NCBI GenBank assembly: GCA_030145275.1
Contig: JAQYVV010000009.1
Coordinates: 1 to 64,000 of the forward strand
From: Desulfurivibrionaceae bacterium
Lineage (GTDB): Bacteria; Desulfobacterota; Desulfobulbia; Desulfobulbales; VMSU01
Direction: 5' to 3'
DNA length: 64,000 nucleotides
Position numbers and translations under genes: made by a program. The notes beneath the pieces are model-generated. The model saw nothing but the letters and a program-made list of their open reading frames with translations, did not search any database and was not told the DNA's origin. This document shows, piece after piece, positions 44,797 to 54,210 of this stretch (positions are counted from its first letter, which is position 1; each line of letters starts with the position of its first letter).

Positions 44797-46368
44797 ATGC
44801 TTAATGTAAAAAAAATCTCAGGAGAAAAGCTCTCACAATTGCTGCTTCTCTGCGGCAGTTCCTGCCTAATTTTTGCCATACTCTTCTTCCCTGTGCACAC
44901 AACCCGTGCCAACCTCTACACCTCCTCAGCCCATGGCAATGCAACCAGCGGCGTATGCCTGGAAGGGGTCTGTGAAGATAGTGCTGGTTCTAATCACGGC
45001 TACTCCCGTGGCAACTGTGCCAACTGCCATGAAATGCACGCCAGCATGGGCGGCTCTGAACCTGTGCCTATCGACTCCGTGAGCGAATTTACCCTCTTAA
45101 ATACCGTCTTTAATTCAGGAGCCACCTCTGGCGCCTATACCTCAGATGATGCGGTCTGTTTCTACTGCCACGGCGCCGGTTCTGATCATCAGGTCTTTGC
45201 CGCTGGTCAGGACATGTTAAATTATGATTATTCCGAGGTCTACGGGCTTTATTCCGGATCCGGCCTCGATGCCGGCCAGGACACCCTGCTCGAACTCTTC
45301 AACCAGTACGATGACACCCTCAAGACCGGCTCTAATCACAACCTCGCAGCCGTGCAAAGCTACGCTGCCACCAATTTCTCCAGCTATTTCCACTCCAACT
45401 CCGATCCATGTTCTGCCTGCCATAATGTCCACCTGGCCAAACCGTACATGCACCACGCTGACGAGCCAGGATACTCCGCCATCTCCCGGCCCACCGACCA
45501 CAACAACCTCTGGGGGGATTCGGCCGGTGAAAATATGGATGATTATGCCGGAATCTACCTGGCCCCATATGCTTGGCCTGCTGGCAGCGCAAATTACGAG
45601 CCGGGCGGCACCACGATTACCACCGGTTCCACCATACCCGATTACAACAGCTACTGCCTGGACTGTCACGGTCCTGATGCCCCTGCGACAATTACCAGCG
45701 TTAACCGGGGCGGTGTTTTGAAAACCATCTACTGGTTAGATAGGGTTGACACGGGAGATGCCCAGGACTCCGGTGATAAACATGGTGAAAACACCACCCC
45801 TTACGCAACAGATGTAGTGCAAACCAGAGCACCCTATAACGGCACCCAAGACCTGGTCCTCTCCTGCCTTGACTGCCATGAGGCCCATGGCTCCATCCAT
45901 AAGACATTATTACGACGTGCAATTAACGGCACACCTGTTTACAATAGCCTTGATAGTACGTCTGAGATTATTGGTGATGACGATGGTGACCGAGGCTGGC
46001 AGTGCCGCCAATGTCATAAGGATGATTATGAACTGCTCCAAGCAACTGAGACCAATAAGAACAAGTGGAAGACTACCCATCATGGTGGCGGCGCCGACAA
46101 CCCCTATAAGTCAATCTCAGGGCTATCTGGCTCTGTTGTTTACACAAACGGGGCTTTTGATCCTGGCGGGTCCTGCCGCTGTCATATTTCTGGTTCCACT
46201 AAAATAAACTGTGAGGGGTGTCACGGCCACGGCTCTTGGCTCTCCGGGGTTGCCAATCAAACTATAGATGTAGGAACAGACTATGAGCGACAAATACCTC
46301 CCCCTAACACCGAGAATGACGGGGATACAGGCAACACCAGCAATGTTTATTCACGTAAGAGCTTTTAA
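44797..46368 (+). CDS. Secreted multiheme cytochrome c, second paralogue
   Basis: The ATG at 44797 is favoured, with AGGA eight bases before; a GTG twelve codons earlier lacks one. About 523 residues with a signal peptide (CLIFAILFFPVHTTRA). It is collinear with the previous gene along its length: CANCH, CFYCH, CSACH, CLDCH, CLDCH, CRQCH and CEGCH are all conserved, and a CRCH stands where the first has CNCH. The end reads YSRKSF against YSRKTF. Tandem duplication is clear. The pair probably forms one extracellular or periplasmic electron-transfer unit. Roughly half of the non-haem positions differ, so the duplication is not recent. Confidence 0.85.
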   Translation: MLNVKKISGEKLSQLLLLCGSSCLIFAILFFPVHTTRANLYTSSAHGNATSGVCLEGVCEDSAGSNHGYSRGNCANCHEMHASMGGSEPVPIDSVSEFTLLNTVFNSGATSGAYTSDDAVCFYCHGAGSDHQVFAAGQDMLNYDYSEVYGLYSGSGLDAGQDTLLELFNQYDDTLKTGSNHNLAAVQSYAATNFSSYFHSNSDPCSACHNVHLAKPYMHHADEPGYSAISRPTDHNNLWGDSAGENMDDYAGIYLAPYAWPAGSANYEPGGTTITTGSTIPDYNSYCLDCHGPDAPATITSVNRGGVLKTIYWLDRVDTGDAQDSGDKHGENTTPYATDVVQTRAPYNGTQDLVLSCLDCHEAHGSIHKTLLRRAINGTPVYNSLDSTSEIIGDDDGDRGWQCRQCHKDDYELLQATETNKNKWKTTHHGGGADNPYKSISGLSGSVVYTNGAFDPGGSCRCHISGSTKINCEGCHGHGSWLSGVANQTIDVGTDYERQIPPPNTENDGDTGNTSNVYSRKSF

Positions 46369-46505
46369 ACTAACTCAAATCACTTCAGTATGACAATATA
46401 TTGATTTTACTACAATTTCCCTAGGCGTATCGTTTGCTGTTTTTTCTCAAGTTAGCTTCTCATGGCCTGCCGAGTTCGCTTAGCTTTTTACCATAAGTTT
46501 CCTAA

Positions 46506-49325
46506 TCAAAAAAAAGAGAGTAACAAGCGATAATCTGGATTGTTTCGTAAATCAATGTGCTCCTTGTACTTCTCAAAGATTACCCGCGCTTTTTCCGGCT
46601 GTTGCTGCATAATTTCCCCCAACATGGCTGCGGCTACCAGAAATCCAAACTGTCTTTTGCTCCCCGCTATATTGTGGGAGAGGAGCCAACTGGCCAACCC
46701 TTCCGTCTTAAATCCATCCCGCAGACTAATAGAGTGCATAAGGGCCAGCCAATCCTGTTGCTCCGGCAGCAGTTCATCGTAGCAATCGCCCTTTTCGAGA
46801 TCCTGCCATATTGCATCCAACTCGGAGATGGTAAGGTGAGCAAGGATGCTATTTGAAAAATTTAAGAGGGCCGCAATCCACCTATTCGCATTCGTCTTTT
46901 CACACTGTTTGAAATATCTGTTAAAGTCGGTCAGTATCCGTTTATGCGTGTCCGTAAGAGGGGCCTCGTCAAGGTCGCAGGAATAATAACAATCACGCAT
47001 GACCCTGGCGATCTTACCAGACATCAAATTTCCAATTTCCCGCGAGTTATGCTGCACCGCGTGAATGGGCAATGATTTGCTCCGCCCCTGATCAAAGTCA
47101 TCAAGGAGTCTGGCTACCGGCAGGCTGCTATAGTTCAATCTGCTTAGATAATCAGCTGTCTCACCCAGAAAGCGCGCTTTCGCCGCAGAGAGGTCTAAAA
47201 TCGGATAATAGTCTGAGTTGGCTCTGATTGTAAAGGATTGAAATAAAGGCTCAAATACCTCCTTTGCGCCTAAACGCCGGACTGTAATATCTCCGAGAGT
47301 GTGAACGCCGATCCATTGCAACTCCTTTCGCATCGGCGCATAGCTGAAAAGCCGGTCGCTATGCTTATCTAGCTTGCCGCCCTTCCTGGCCACTACCAGT
47401 AAATCACCTCCGGTGGCCATGTAGAGGGCGTAATCATCAAAATGGGGAGAGAGGGCCTTCATAATGGTGGCAACCAGATCCATATTGAATTCGTAAAGCT
47501 GCAACCATTGCACATAAATGCCCTGATCATTCAAAAAGTTTGGCAGAGTAGCGTAATACTCCTTGGTGAACAAATCAGCAACTCCGCTGACCCAAGGATT
47601 AGATGGCTCGGAGATGATAATGTCGTATTTTTTCTGCTGGGTGGAGAAGAAGCTTTTTGCGTCATCTATGTGAATACGGCTGCGGGGATCACTGTAGGCC
47701 CTGGCCACACGGGGCATAAAACCCCGAGCCGCCTTAACAATAGCCTGTTCAATCTCTATGGTATCAACTTCGTCAAGTGCAGAAGAGCATAAAAGAGTGT
47801 GGCTCGTAAGTCCAGAGCCCAGACCAACCACTGCTGCATTTTTTGCATCTGGATGAAGAACCAGGGGAATTGCCCCCGCAAGCACCATGGTTGGCTCATC
47901 CGAGCCAACCCTTTGTGAATTAATGGCCGCATCAATTTTGCCGTTAGTGCGAATATTGACAGAGGGGCCTATTCGTTGGAGGGTTACGGTACTGGTCTTG
48001 CCATCCTTATGGTACAGGAGTTCAGCCACTTGTTGGGAATAGAGTATACCGGAACGATACACAGAGGAGGACATCTTATAAAAATCCAGTTTCGCCAATA
48101 GTAGGCCAAACAGCAAAGCGCCTGCCCCGATTGCTCCTGCCGCAAAAACAGGTTTTCGGCCCTTGTACTCTTTTAGTAAAAAGAAAAGGAACAGGGCCAC
48201 CCCAATATCAAGGGCTGCCCCAACGCATAACAGCCCCTTCAGGCCGAGATAGGGCATTCCCAAATGAATAGCAAAGCCTATGCCCAATAATGCCCCCACG
48301 GTATTGCAGGCGTAGACCGAGCCTATTGATTTTTCGCCATGCCCCTGGCGCAAAAGGACACTGGTTATAAGCGGCAGGGTCATACCGGCACAAAAAGTGG
48401 TGGGCAGCATGACGGCCAGGGCAATACCATGACTGGCCGTGTTAAACCAAAAATAACCGGCATCCGTCCTGTCCAGAGTGTGATAGAGCCACTGCATGAC
48501 CTCAAAAGTTAAATTATAGAGAGGGATTGTGCTGAGGGCAAGAAGGCCCATAATAAGCTGAATTAGGCCCAGGTAAAAAATGGGTTGGCGAATACTCTCA
48601 ATTTTGGACCTGATCCAGAGGCCGCCCATGGCCAGCCCAAAGATAAAGGCGCTAAGCATAAGTTCAAAGGCGTGGGTTGAGCTGCTAAGAACCATGGAGA
48701 GCATTCGTATCCAGGAGAGTTCATAGATGAATGAGGCCGTACCGGTGCAAAAAGAGAGCATCAGGAGGGGAAAATAGAGGTTTATCTTTTTCTTGCTAAG
48801 CTCCGACTGCGCTTCTCTGCCAAATTGCGGCAAGAATGGATAGTGGGGATCATTTTTGCAGAGGAACCAGACGCTAAGGGCCAGCAGCAAATTTATACTG
48901 CCGGCAGTAGCAATACTACCCGGCAACCCCACAGTTCTGAGAAGCAGAAAGCCGCAGACCAATACTCCGATTGCGGCCCCAAAACTATTGCAAAAGTACA
49001 GTGTCGCCAAAGAGCGTCCGGAATTATGCGGAAAGTGACGGAGCACCCCGGCGCTCATCAGTGGGAAAGTCATACCAAGGAGAATAGATTGAGGCAAAAT
49101 TAGGAGGGTAGCCAGAAGGAATTTAAAAGTTGTGATTTGTAGTGGGCTTTGCAAGTTCGGAATGACAAGCGTATAGGCAAAGTGCAGTGAGGTGTCAAAG
49201 AGGGGGTGAAAGAGAAGGGCAATGCATCCGAGGACCGCTTCAACAATGGCATAAACAAGAAGCAGGTTTTTCCATTTATGACTTAAGCGGCTGCAAACAC
49301 AAGAACCGATGGCCATGCCACCCAT
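46506..49325 (-). CDS. Fused MFS-like/spermidine-synthase-like membrane protein, start codon unclear
   Basis: A protein of at least 939 residues. The N-terminal part has two sets of hydrophobic helices of the MFS-like kind seen in fused spermidine synthases (PQSILLGMTFPLMSAGVL and the second PTTFCAGMTLPLITSVLL). The later Rossmann part includes AAVVGLGSGLTSHTLL, VDTIEIEQAIV and IIISEPSNPWVSG. The proton-acceptor Asp of true spermidine synthases is Glu here, so polyamine synthesis is doubtful. The last 230 residues are helical and unassigned. The reading frame stays open and family-like upstream to 49475 (FALSGFSGLIYQSIWSQYLK) with no ATG, GTG or TTG, so the true N-terminus is longer or the start is lost. 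Confidence 0.75.
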   Translation of the reverse strand: MGGMAIGSCVCSRLSHKWKNLLLVYAIVEAVLGCIALLFHPLFDTSLHFAYTLVIPNLQSPLQITTFKFLLATLLILPQSILLGMTFPLMSAGVLRHFPHNSGRSLATLYFCNSFGAAIGVLVCGFLLLRTVGLPGSIATAGSINLLLALSVWFLCKNDPHYPFLPQFGREAQSELSKKKINLYFPLLMLSFCTGTASFIYELSWIRMLSMVLSSSTHAFELMLSAFIFGLAMGGLWIRSKIESIRQPIFYLGLIQLIMGLLALSTIPLYNLTFEVMQWLYHTLDRTDAGYFWFNTASHGIALAVMLPTTFCAGMTLPLITSVLLRQGHGEKSIGSVYACNTVGALLGIGFAIHLGMPYLGLKGLLCVGAALDIGVALFLFFLLKEYKGRKPVFAAGAIGAGALLFGLLLAKLDFYKMSSSVYRSGILYSQQVAELLYHKDGKTSTVTLQRIGPSVNIRTNGKIDAAINSQRVGSDEPTMVLAGAIPLVLHPDAKNAAVVGLGSGLTSHTLLCSSALDEVDTIEIEQAIVKAARGFMPRVARAYSDPRSRIHIDDAKSFFSTQQKKYDIIISEPSNPWVSGVADLFTKEYYATLPNFLNDQGIYVQWLQLYEFNMDLVATIMKALSPHFDDYALYMATGGDLLVVARKGGKLDKHSDRLFSYAPMRKELQWIGVHTLGDITVRRLGAKEVFEPLFQSFTIRANSDYYPILDLSAAKARFLGETADYLSRLNYSSLPVARLLDDFDQGRSKSLPIHAVQHNSREIGNLMSGKIARVMRDCYYSCDLDEAPLTDTHKRILTDFNRYFKQCEKTNANRWIAALLNFSNSILAHLTISELDAIWQDLEKGDCYDELLPEQQDWLALMHSISLRDGFKTEGLASWLLSHNIAGSKRQFGFLVAAAMLGEIMQQQPEKARVIFEKYKEHIDLRNNPDYRLLLSFF

Positions 49326-49736
49326 AAAAACCCCTAAAACAATAGTCTGAGCGTAGGCAGCGTGACCAAGAAACAGTTTTAGGTATTGTGACCAGATGGA
49401 CTGGTAGATGAGCCCGGAAAATCCAGAAAGGGCAAAAATAAATATAAAGAGACGGTAAGTGATAAATAATCGCTTTTAAGAGGATGAGTCAACTCAGAAA
49501 AAGGATGGGTGTACACCCCGCAGCCAAACAACCCATTCCTTCAAAATATTCTTTTTCCAACAAAAAGTATGGGCGCAGCTCCTAACCCAGGAAAACCTAC
49601 AAAAACCAGTTACTTTTTTTAGTAGAATTTGTCAAACGAAAAGGAAAAAGGAATTTCACGTATTTACTTATAAATACATGGTATTGAAGCTTTCGGAGAA
49701 CAACTAACTTAAACCTACAAAGTTAGGCAAGAACCA

Positions 49737-50996
49737 TTACAGTCCCTCAGCCTCGCCAGAGGCTGCCGCTTTTCGCCAGAAAGGGCTGAAAATGTAGACA
49801 AGAATAGGTCCTAGTGCGAGAGCACCGGATGGACTTAAAAAAGCGAGACCACCTGCAATAATGGCTGCGGCTATCAACTCTAGTGGCCTCATATTCGGTA
49901 ATGCTTTACTAAAATGGATCCACTTGATTTGAAACAGACACATCAGTAAAGAGGCACAGACCAGTGCAGCCAAACAGATATCAGGTTGCTCAAACAGAAC
50001 TGAAGCGACAACCAACCATGCCCCGGCAGGACTCGGCATACCTCGGAAAAAACCTGCGGGAACCGTCCCCTTCGACCTTCCATAATCATACAATCTGACA
50101 CAGGTTGCGCTTAGGTACAAGCCCCCAAGTCCGATGGACAAGGGAGAAAAACCATTTAATGCGGCTACCAGGAAGGCAGGTGCCGCCCCGAAACTTAGGA
50201 GATCGGCCACGGTATCAAAATTCTTGCCGAAATTACTTGTGACCCCAAATCTTCGGGCAGCCGCACCATCCATAAGATCAAGGGCCATTGCCGCAAAATT
50301 GAGCAACACCCCAAGCCCTATTCGGCCATTAAAGGCGCACCATATAGTCCCCATGCCAGCGCCAAGATTCCCCATGGTAATGGCTTGGGGAATAAGCACA
50401 AGAATCGTATTTTTTGCCTTTTCAGGTAAAACCCGAATCCCCACTGAAATGGTAGCCAATGAGACCGCCATCCAGATCAAGATGTTACCGACCAAGGCTC
50501 CCCAAGGAGAAGCCGTTAAAACGGCCAAGGCAAAAAAGAATTTTGAAATATTTTGACAGAGGGCCTTTTTCTTACCGAATTGATTGGCCCCATCAACCTG
50601 CACCCCCCTTAACAAGGTGGAAGCTATATCCAAAACAAAAAGAAGTCCTAAGCCAACCAGGTTTATGGAACCCCAAAATAAAACCAAGGAGCTGTAGGTG
50701 ATCAGTTTATCCACCAGGGGGTCAAGAACCTTGCCCTGATCGCTGACCTGGCCGGTTGCCCTGGCCAAGGCCCCATCCACAACATCAAAAATGATGACGA
50801 TGGTGACCACAACCATGGCAATATAGCCAAAAAGCTGCCACGGTAAGGCGGACCAGGCAGCCAATTCATTTTTATACACCCAGGTAAACCAGCCTGGGAC
50901 AAAAATAACCGCGCGTCCCCAGGTTATCTGGTTCGGTGTTATCCCCAAATCATAGCCGATCCAGCGTACGAACCTGTCAAATAATCTCTTAATCAA
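49737..50996 (-). CDS. Tandem CDP-alcohol phosphatidyltransferase (two-domain fusion)
   Basis: A 419-residue membrane protein holding two complete CDP-alcohol phosphatidyltransferase domains. The first active site reads DGALARATGQVSDQGKV, then LDPLVD, fitting DGxxARx8GxxxDxxxD exactly. The second reads DGAAARRFGVTSNFGK, then NFDTVAD, and also fits exactly. The second domain, with IPQAITMGNLGAGMG before its motif and LLSFGAAPAFLV after, resembles phosphatidylserine synthase (PssA, B. subtilis type). The first resembles a phosphatidylglycerophosphate synthase-like or inositol-phosphate-type enzyme, with TPNQITWGR at the start. Both domains use a CDP-diacylglycerol-type donor. About ten helices in all. 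It stands alone after a palindrome. Confidence 0.85.
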   Translation of the reverse strand: MIKRLFDRFVRWIGYDLGITPNQITWGRAVIFVPGWFTWVYKNELAAWSALPWQLFGYIAMVVVTIVIIFDVVDGALARATGQVSDQGKVLDPLVDKLITYSSLVLFWGSINLVGLGLLFVLDIASTLLRGVQVDGANQFGKKKALCQNISKFFFALAVLTASPWGALVGNILIWMAVSLATISVGIRVLPEKAKNTILVLIPQAITMGNLGAGMGTIWCAFNGRIGLGVLLNFAAMALDLMDGAAARRFGVTSNFGKNFDTVADLLSFGAAPAFLVAALNGFSPLSIGLGGLYLSATCVRLYDYGRSKGTVPAGFFRGMPSPAGAWLVVASVLFEQPDICLAALVCASLLMCLFQIKWIHFSKALPNMRPLELIAAAIIAGGLAFLSPSGALALGPILVYIFSPFWRKAAASGEAEGL

Positions 50997-51014
50997 AACA
51001 AAACTCCTATTTAT

Positions 51015-51072
51015 TGATGTTCTCGCCGATAGCCTAGACTTCGAAAAGTCAACGCTATCGGCGAGAACATCA
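51015..51072. terminator. Perfect 19-bp palindrome at a gene end
   Basis: TGATGTTCTCGCCGATAGC and its exact complement GCTATCGGCGAGAACATCA bracket a loop of 20 bases. The right end overlaps the TGA stop of the small cysteine-rich gene. It has no T run, but is probably a transcription terminator or mRNA-stabilising stem. Confidence 0.65.
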
Positions 51073-51306
51073 TTTGTTCACTTTCTTACCTGAATAGGTG
51101 AAGGACTTTGCAATCATCTTAAAGAAGGTTCCCTTGTCGATCCCCACTTCCTTGCCGCAAAGACAGTATATCTTATGCCCTTTCAAAGTACAGTTGTCAA
51201 ATTCTTTGCTAATTCTCTCCTTATGGCAGCGAAGCACCTCACCTGGACCAATCTTTTTATAGCGCCAGAGCTTTTTTTTACAGGAGGAACAACGAAGAGT
51301 AAGCAC
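51070..51306 (-). CDS. Small cysteine-rich (zinc-ribbon-like) protein
   Basis: A 78-residue basic protein with the cysteine pattern CSSC (residues 6-9), C27, C39 and CLC (48-50), suited to bind zinc. Lysines are frequent throughout. It has no signal or membrane segment. It follows the MBL-fold gene by 11 bp on the same strand, at the tail of the dut-MBL group, so it may be co-transcribed with the nusA-pnp cluster. I do not recognise a family; zinc binding is inferred from the pattern alone. Confidence 0.65.
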   Translation of the reverse strand: MLTLRCSSCKKKLWRYKKIGPGEVLRCHKERISKEFDNCTLKGHKIYCLCGKEVGIDKGTFFKMIAKSFTYSGKKVNK

Positions 51307-51317
51307 AATCGCCCCCC

Positions 51318-52109
51318 CTACCCCAGCAACACCATCTCGCCCGCCTTTTCCTGGGAAGATAGTGATATTTGGAATGTTTTTTGCTGAGTTGAAGAACCTT
51401 TCTGTTCGTGCAGAAATTCGGCAATAATCTGCCTGATAATCTCTGAACTGTTGTTGGAGTCGCTAATATGGGCCAAAACCACATTCTCAACACCGCTATG
51501 GTACAGCTCCCTTAAAAACTCAAGAGTCTGCGGGTTAGCAAGATGGCCTCTTTTGGAACGGACACGCTGCTGCACATGGAGCGGATAGTGACCATTTTTT
51601 AGCATCTCAAGATCATGATTACACTCAAGAACGAGACCATGACAGGAAGAGAGATGGTGCTGAATAAGTTTTGACACCATGCCTGTATCGGTACAATAAC
51701 CCATCCGAGCCTTTGCATCGCTTATGGTAAAACCGACCGGATCAACGGTATCATGTGATATTGCAAAGGGGTGAACTTCAAGGTCATCAACCTGAAAGGA
51801 AGTGCCGGTGGAGAAAGGGGTAAATTGATGAAGTTTTTGCAGATATTTTCCAGCAGCATCCCGGCTCTGCTGATTAGCATACACCCTTATCCCATGCCTG
51901 CGGGAGAGAACGGAGACCCCTTTAACATGGTCTCCATGTTCGTGGGTAACTAGAATTGCTGAAATTTTTGCAATATCGGCACCAATGCTGGAAAGTCTGC
52001 GCTCAATTTCAATACCGGAAAACCCGGCATCAATCAAAACTGCGGTTTTTTCCGATGCAATATAAGTACAATTACCTTTACTACCGCTGCCAAGAACGCA
52101 AAAGCGCAT
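51318..52109 (-). CDS. MBL-fold metallohydrolase (YycJ/WalJ-like)
   Basis: A 263-residue metallo-beta-lactamase-fold protein. It begins RFCVLGSGSKGNCTYI, as in YycJ/WalJ, with the metal site THEHGDHVKGV and later GYCTDTGM and HISDSNNS. YycJ-type proteins are phosphodiesterase/exonuclease-like enzymes linked to DNA repair or cell-wall regulation in Gram-positives. The gene is 3 bp from dut, on the same strand, indicating co-transcription. The exact substrate is unknown. Confidence 0.85.
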   Translation of the reverse strand: MRFCVLGSGSKGNCTYIASEKTAVLIDAGFSGIEIERRLSSIGADIAKISAILVTHEHGDHVKGVSVLSRRHGIRVYANQQSRDAAGKYLQKLHQFTPFSTGTSFQVDDLEVHPFAISHDTVDPVGFTISDAKARMGYCTDTGMVSKLIQHHLSSCHGLVLECNHDLEMLKNGHYPLHVQQRVRSKRGHLANPQTLEFLRELYHSGVENVVLAHISDSNNSSEIIRQIIAEFLHEQKGSSTQQKTFQISLSSQEKAGEMVLLG

Positions 52110-52112
52110 AAT

Positions 52113-52574
52113 TCAAATCCCTGTATGCCCAAACCCTCCGTCCTGGCGGCTGGTTTCCTGTAGTTCTTCCACCTCTTCAATAACGGCCCGACAGACGGGG
52201 GCAAGAACAAGCTGGGCAATCCTGTCACCTCTGTTAATAGAAAAGGCCTGCTTGCCGAGGTTTACTAAGCCAATTTTAACCTCCCCCCTATAATCAGCGT
52301 CAATGGTTCCAGGGGCGTTGATTATGGTGATCCCATGTTTTATAGCCAAACCGCTTCGCGGCCGCACCTGCAACTCATAGCCTTCAGGAAGCGCAACCGC
52401 AAAACCGCTGGGGATAAGCATAATTTCACCTGGAGCAAGGGAAACGGGCTCGACAACTGCCGCACGCACATCCATCCCCGCAGCCAGATCAGAGTGGTAG
52501 GCCGGTACCTTCAGGTCCTTATCCAGACCAGGATGCAACCACTTCAAATGGATTAGATGATTATTATTGGACAT
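52113..52574 (-). CDS. dut: dUTP pyrophosphatase
   Basis: The start is placed at the ATG at 52572-52574 ([13 protein letters not shown]); a GTG seven codons earlier is also possible. All five dUTPase motifs are present: [17 protein letters not shown], the substrate loop [28 protein letters not shown] and the C-terminal [10 protein letters not shown]. It hydrolyses dUTP to dUMP and pyrophosphate as a homotrimer. It lies between the M16 protease (with a repeat in the gap) and the MBL gene. The enzyme fits well beside ung in keeping uracil out of DNA. Confidence 0.94.
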   Translation of the reverse strand: MSNNNHLIHLKWLHPGLDKDLKVPAYHSDLAAGMDVRAAVVEPVSLAPGEIMLIPSGFAVALPEGYELQVRPRSGLAIKHGITIINAPGTIDADYRGEVKIGLVNLGKQAFSINRGDRIAQLVLAPVCRAVIEEVEELQETSRQDGGFGHTGI

Positions 52575-52617
52575 TTTGTATTTATAGCACCCCACAAGGG
52601 GATATAAGTACCTTCAC

Positions 52618-52673
52618 GAAATTCTTTTTTTTTTAAAAAAACAGGTAAGTGAAAACTTCGAGAAAAGAATTTC
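52618..52673. repeat. A/T-rich inverted repeat upstream of dut
   Basis: GAAATTCTTTT pairs exactly with AAAAGAATTTC over a loop holding AGGTAAGTGAAAACTTCG. It is part of a 228-base gap (52575-52802) with repeated TAAGNGNAGACT-type pieces and no gene. On the minus strand it lies upstream of dut. Confidence 0.5.
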
Positions 52674-52802
52674 TAAGGTACTAGTAAGATGAACAACGAA
52701 CATTCAGGTAAGCGCAGACTCCTACGCCGAATTTTGAATGAGAAAAATAGAGAACTAGTTGCTATTCAGGTAGGGCCCCAAAAAAGGCAGAACCACCGAA
52801 TT

Positions 52803-52934
52803 GTAACTTTTTAGATGTGCCCCAGGTGTGTGTGAACAGGCCTTTCAGCAGATAAGCGAACAAAGTGAGACTTCGATACATCGGTATGCTGAAAGGCCTG
52901 TTCGCGCGCAGATGGGGTGCAGGTAAAAAGTTAC
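52803..52934. repeat. Family A element, near-perfect palindrome
   Basis: It starts GTAACTTTTTAGATGTGCCC and ends GGTGCAGGTAAAAAGTTAC. The core pairs GTGAACAGGCCTTTCAGCA with TGCTGAAAGGCCTGTTCGC. About 132 bp, between dut and the M16 peptidase; it begins 8 bases after the M16 stop on the leftward strand. Confidence 0.85.
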
Positions 52935-52941
52935 GAATAAT

Positions 52942-54210
52942 CTACCAATTTATAACATCGGTTTCATTGACCGGTCCCAAAATAACACCGCTCATTGGTT
53001 TGGCAAAGAGTTTCCCTGCCAAATTGTTTACTTCCTCAACATTTACATTTACTAAGGCTGCATCAATCTCAGACAGAGAAATTTGCTGCTGGAAAATTAG
53101 CTCATTTTTGGCCAAACGCATCATGCGGGCATCCATATTTTCTGAGGAAAGGTATAAGTTCGCACGGGCAAATCCTTTCGCCCTTTCCAGATCTTTTTCC
53201 TGAAGGATCCCCCTGGCAAAATCAGCCACGATATCTGTGATGACTTCAATAGACTCTTGCACCTTTTGCGGGTTAACACCGGTGTATATACCAACCTGGC
53301 CAGAGTCAACATTAGACTCAGAAAATGAACCAATGGAATAGGCAAGACCTCTCTTCTCCCGGACCTCTTGAAACAAGCGGGAACTCATATTTCCGCCTAA
53401 TAAAATGTTCAGTAAAAGAAGGGCGTATCGGTCAGGTGACCCTGCTGGCAGACCATAGGTTCCAAGAGTAATATGAGCTTGTTCGAAAGGTCTGGTGAAA
53501 ATCTTTCTCTGCTCCGGCAAAAATTCGGGCCCTGTTCTCTTTAAAGAATCCCCAAAATCTTTACTGGCAGCTCTTTTCGGCAGATCTGAAAACTCCGCAG
53601 CCACATAGTCGACAAGGTGATTATGTTCCAAACCACCGGCGGCTGCAATAATTATGTTTTCGGGTGCATAAAAATGATTAACAAATTCTTGTAAGCGCTC
53701 AGGGGTCATGGAAGCAACATTATCTCGAGTACCTAAGATAGTATTACTCAGAGGATTACCAGACCAAATTATTGCCGCAAAAAAATCATGAATTAATTCT
53801 TCGGGAGTATCCTCAACCATGTCAAGTTCCTGAAGAATCACCGAGCTTTCGCGCAGAACTTCATCTCGCTTGAATTCAGAATGTAAAAAAAGATCGGAAT
53901 AGATAGAAATAAGAGGGGGAAGCTGTGAGTCTAGGACCGTAGCATAAAGGCAGGTATTCTCTTTGGAGGTAAAGGCGTTACTTGCCCCCCCGAGACCGTC
54001 GAGCTCCCTGGCAATCTGCTTGGAGCTCCTGGAAGCGGTCCCTTTAAACAACATATGTTCAACAAAATGGGCACAGCCGTTGTTCTGGCTATCTTCGTCC
54101 CTGGAGCCAGCATCCACCCACATCCCCACCGATACTGTTCGTACCGGTAGGGATTCGGTGATTATACGTACGCCGTTGTCAAGGACTGTCTTGCTGCTTT
54201 TACTCTTCAT
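52942..54210 (-). CDS. M16-family processing peptidase
   Basis: A 422-residue zinc peptidase of the M16 (pitrilysin/processing protease) family. It starts LDNGVRIITESLP and carries the inverted HxxEH motif in AHFVEHMLFKGT, with the second Glu farther on in TKENTCLYA-EEL region. The C-terminal half has the conserved REKRGLAYSIGSF. It is a half-size, probably dimeric enzyme. The start overlaps pnp by 11 bases, as often seen in bacteria where this gene follows pnp. Its substrate is unknown. Confidence 0.9.
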   Translation of the reverse strand: MKSKSSKTVLDNGVRIITESLPVRTVSVGMWVDAGSRDEDSQNNGCAHFVEHMLFKGTASRSSKQIARELDGLGGASNAFTSKENTCLYATVLDSQLPPLISIYSDLFLHSEFKRDEVLRESSVILQELDMVEDTPEELIHDFFAAIIWSGNPLSNTILGTRDNVASMTPERLQEFVNHFYAPENIIIAAAGGLEHNHLVDYVAAEFSDLPKRAASKDFGDSLKRTGPEFLPEQRKIFTRPFEQAHITLGTYGLPAGSPDRYALLLLNILLGGNMSSRLFQEVREKRGLAYSIGSFSESNVDSGQVGIYTGVNPQKVQESIEVITDIVADFARGILQEKDLERAKGFARANLYLSSENMDARMMRLAKNELIFQQQISLSEIDAALVNVNVEEVNNLAGKLFAKPMSGVILGPVNETDVINW

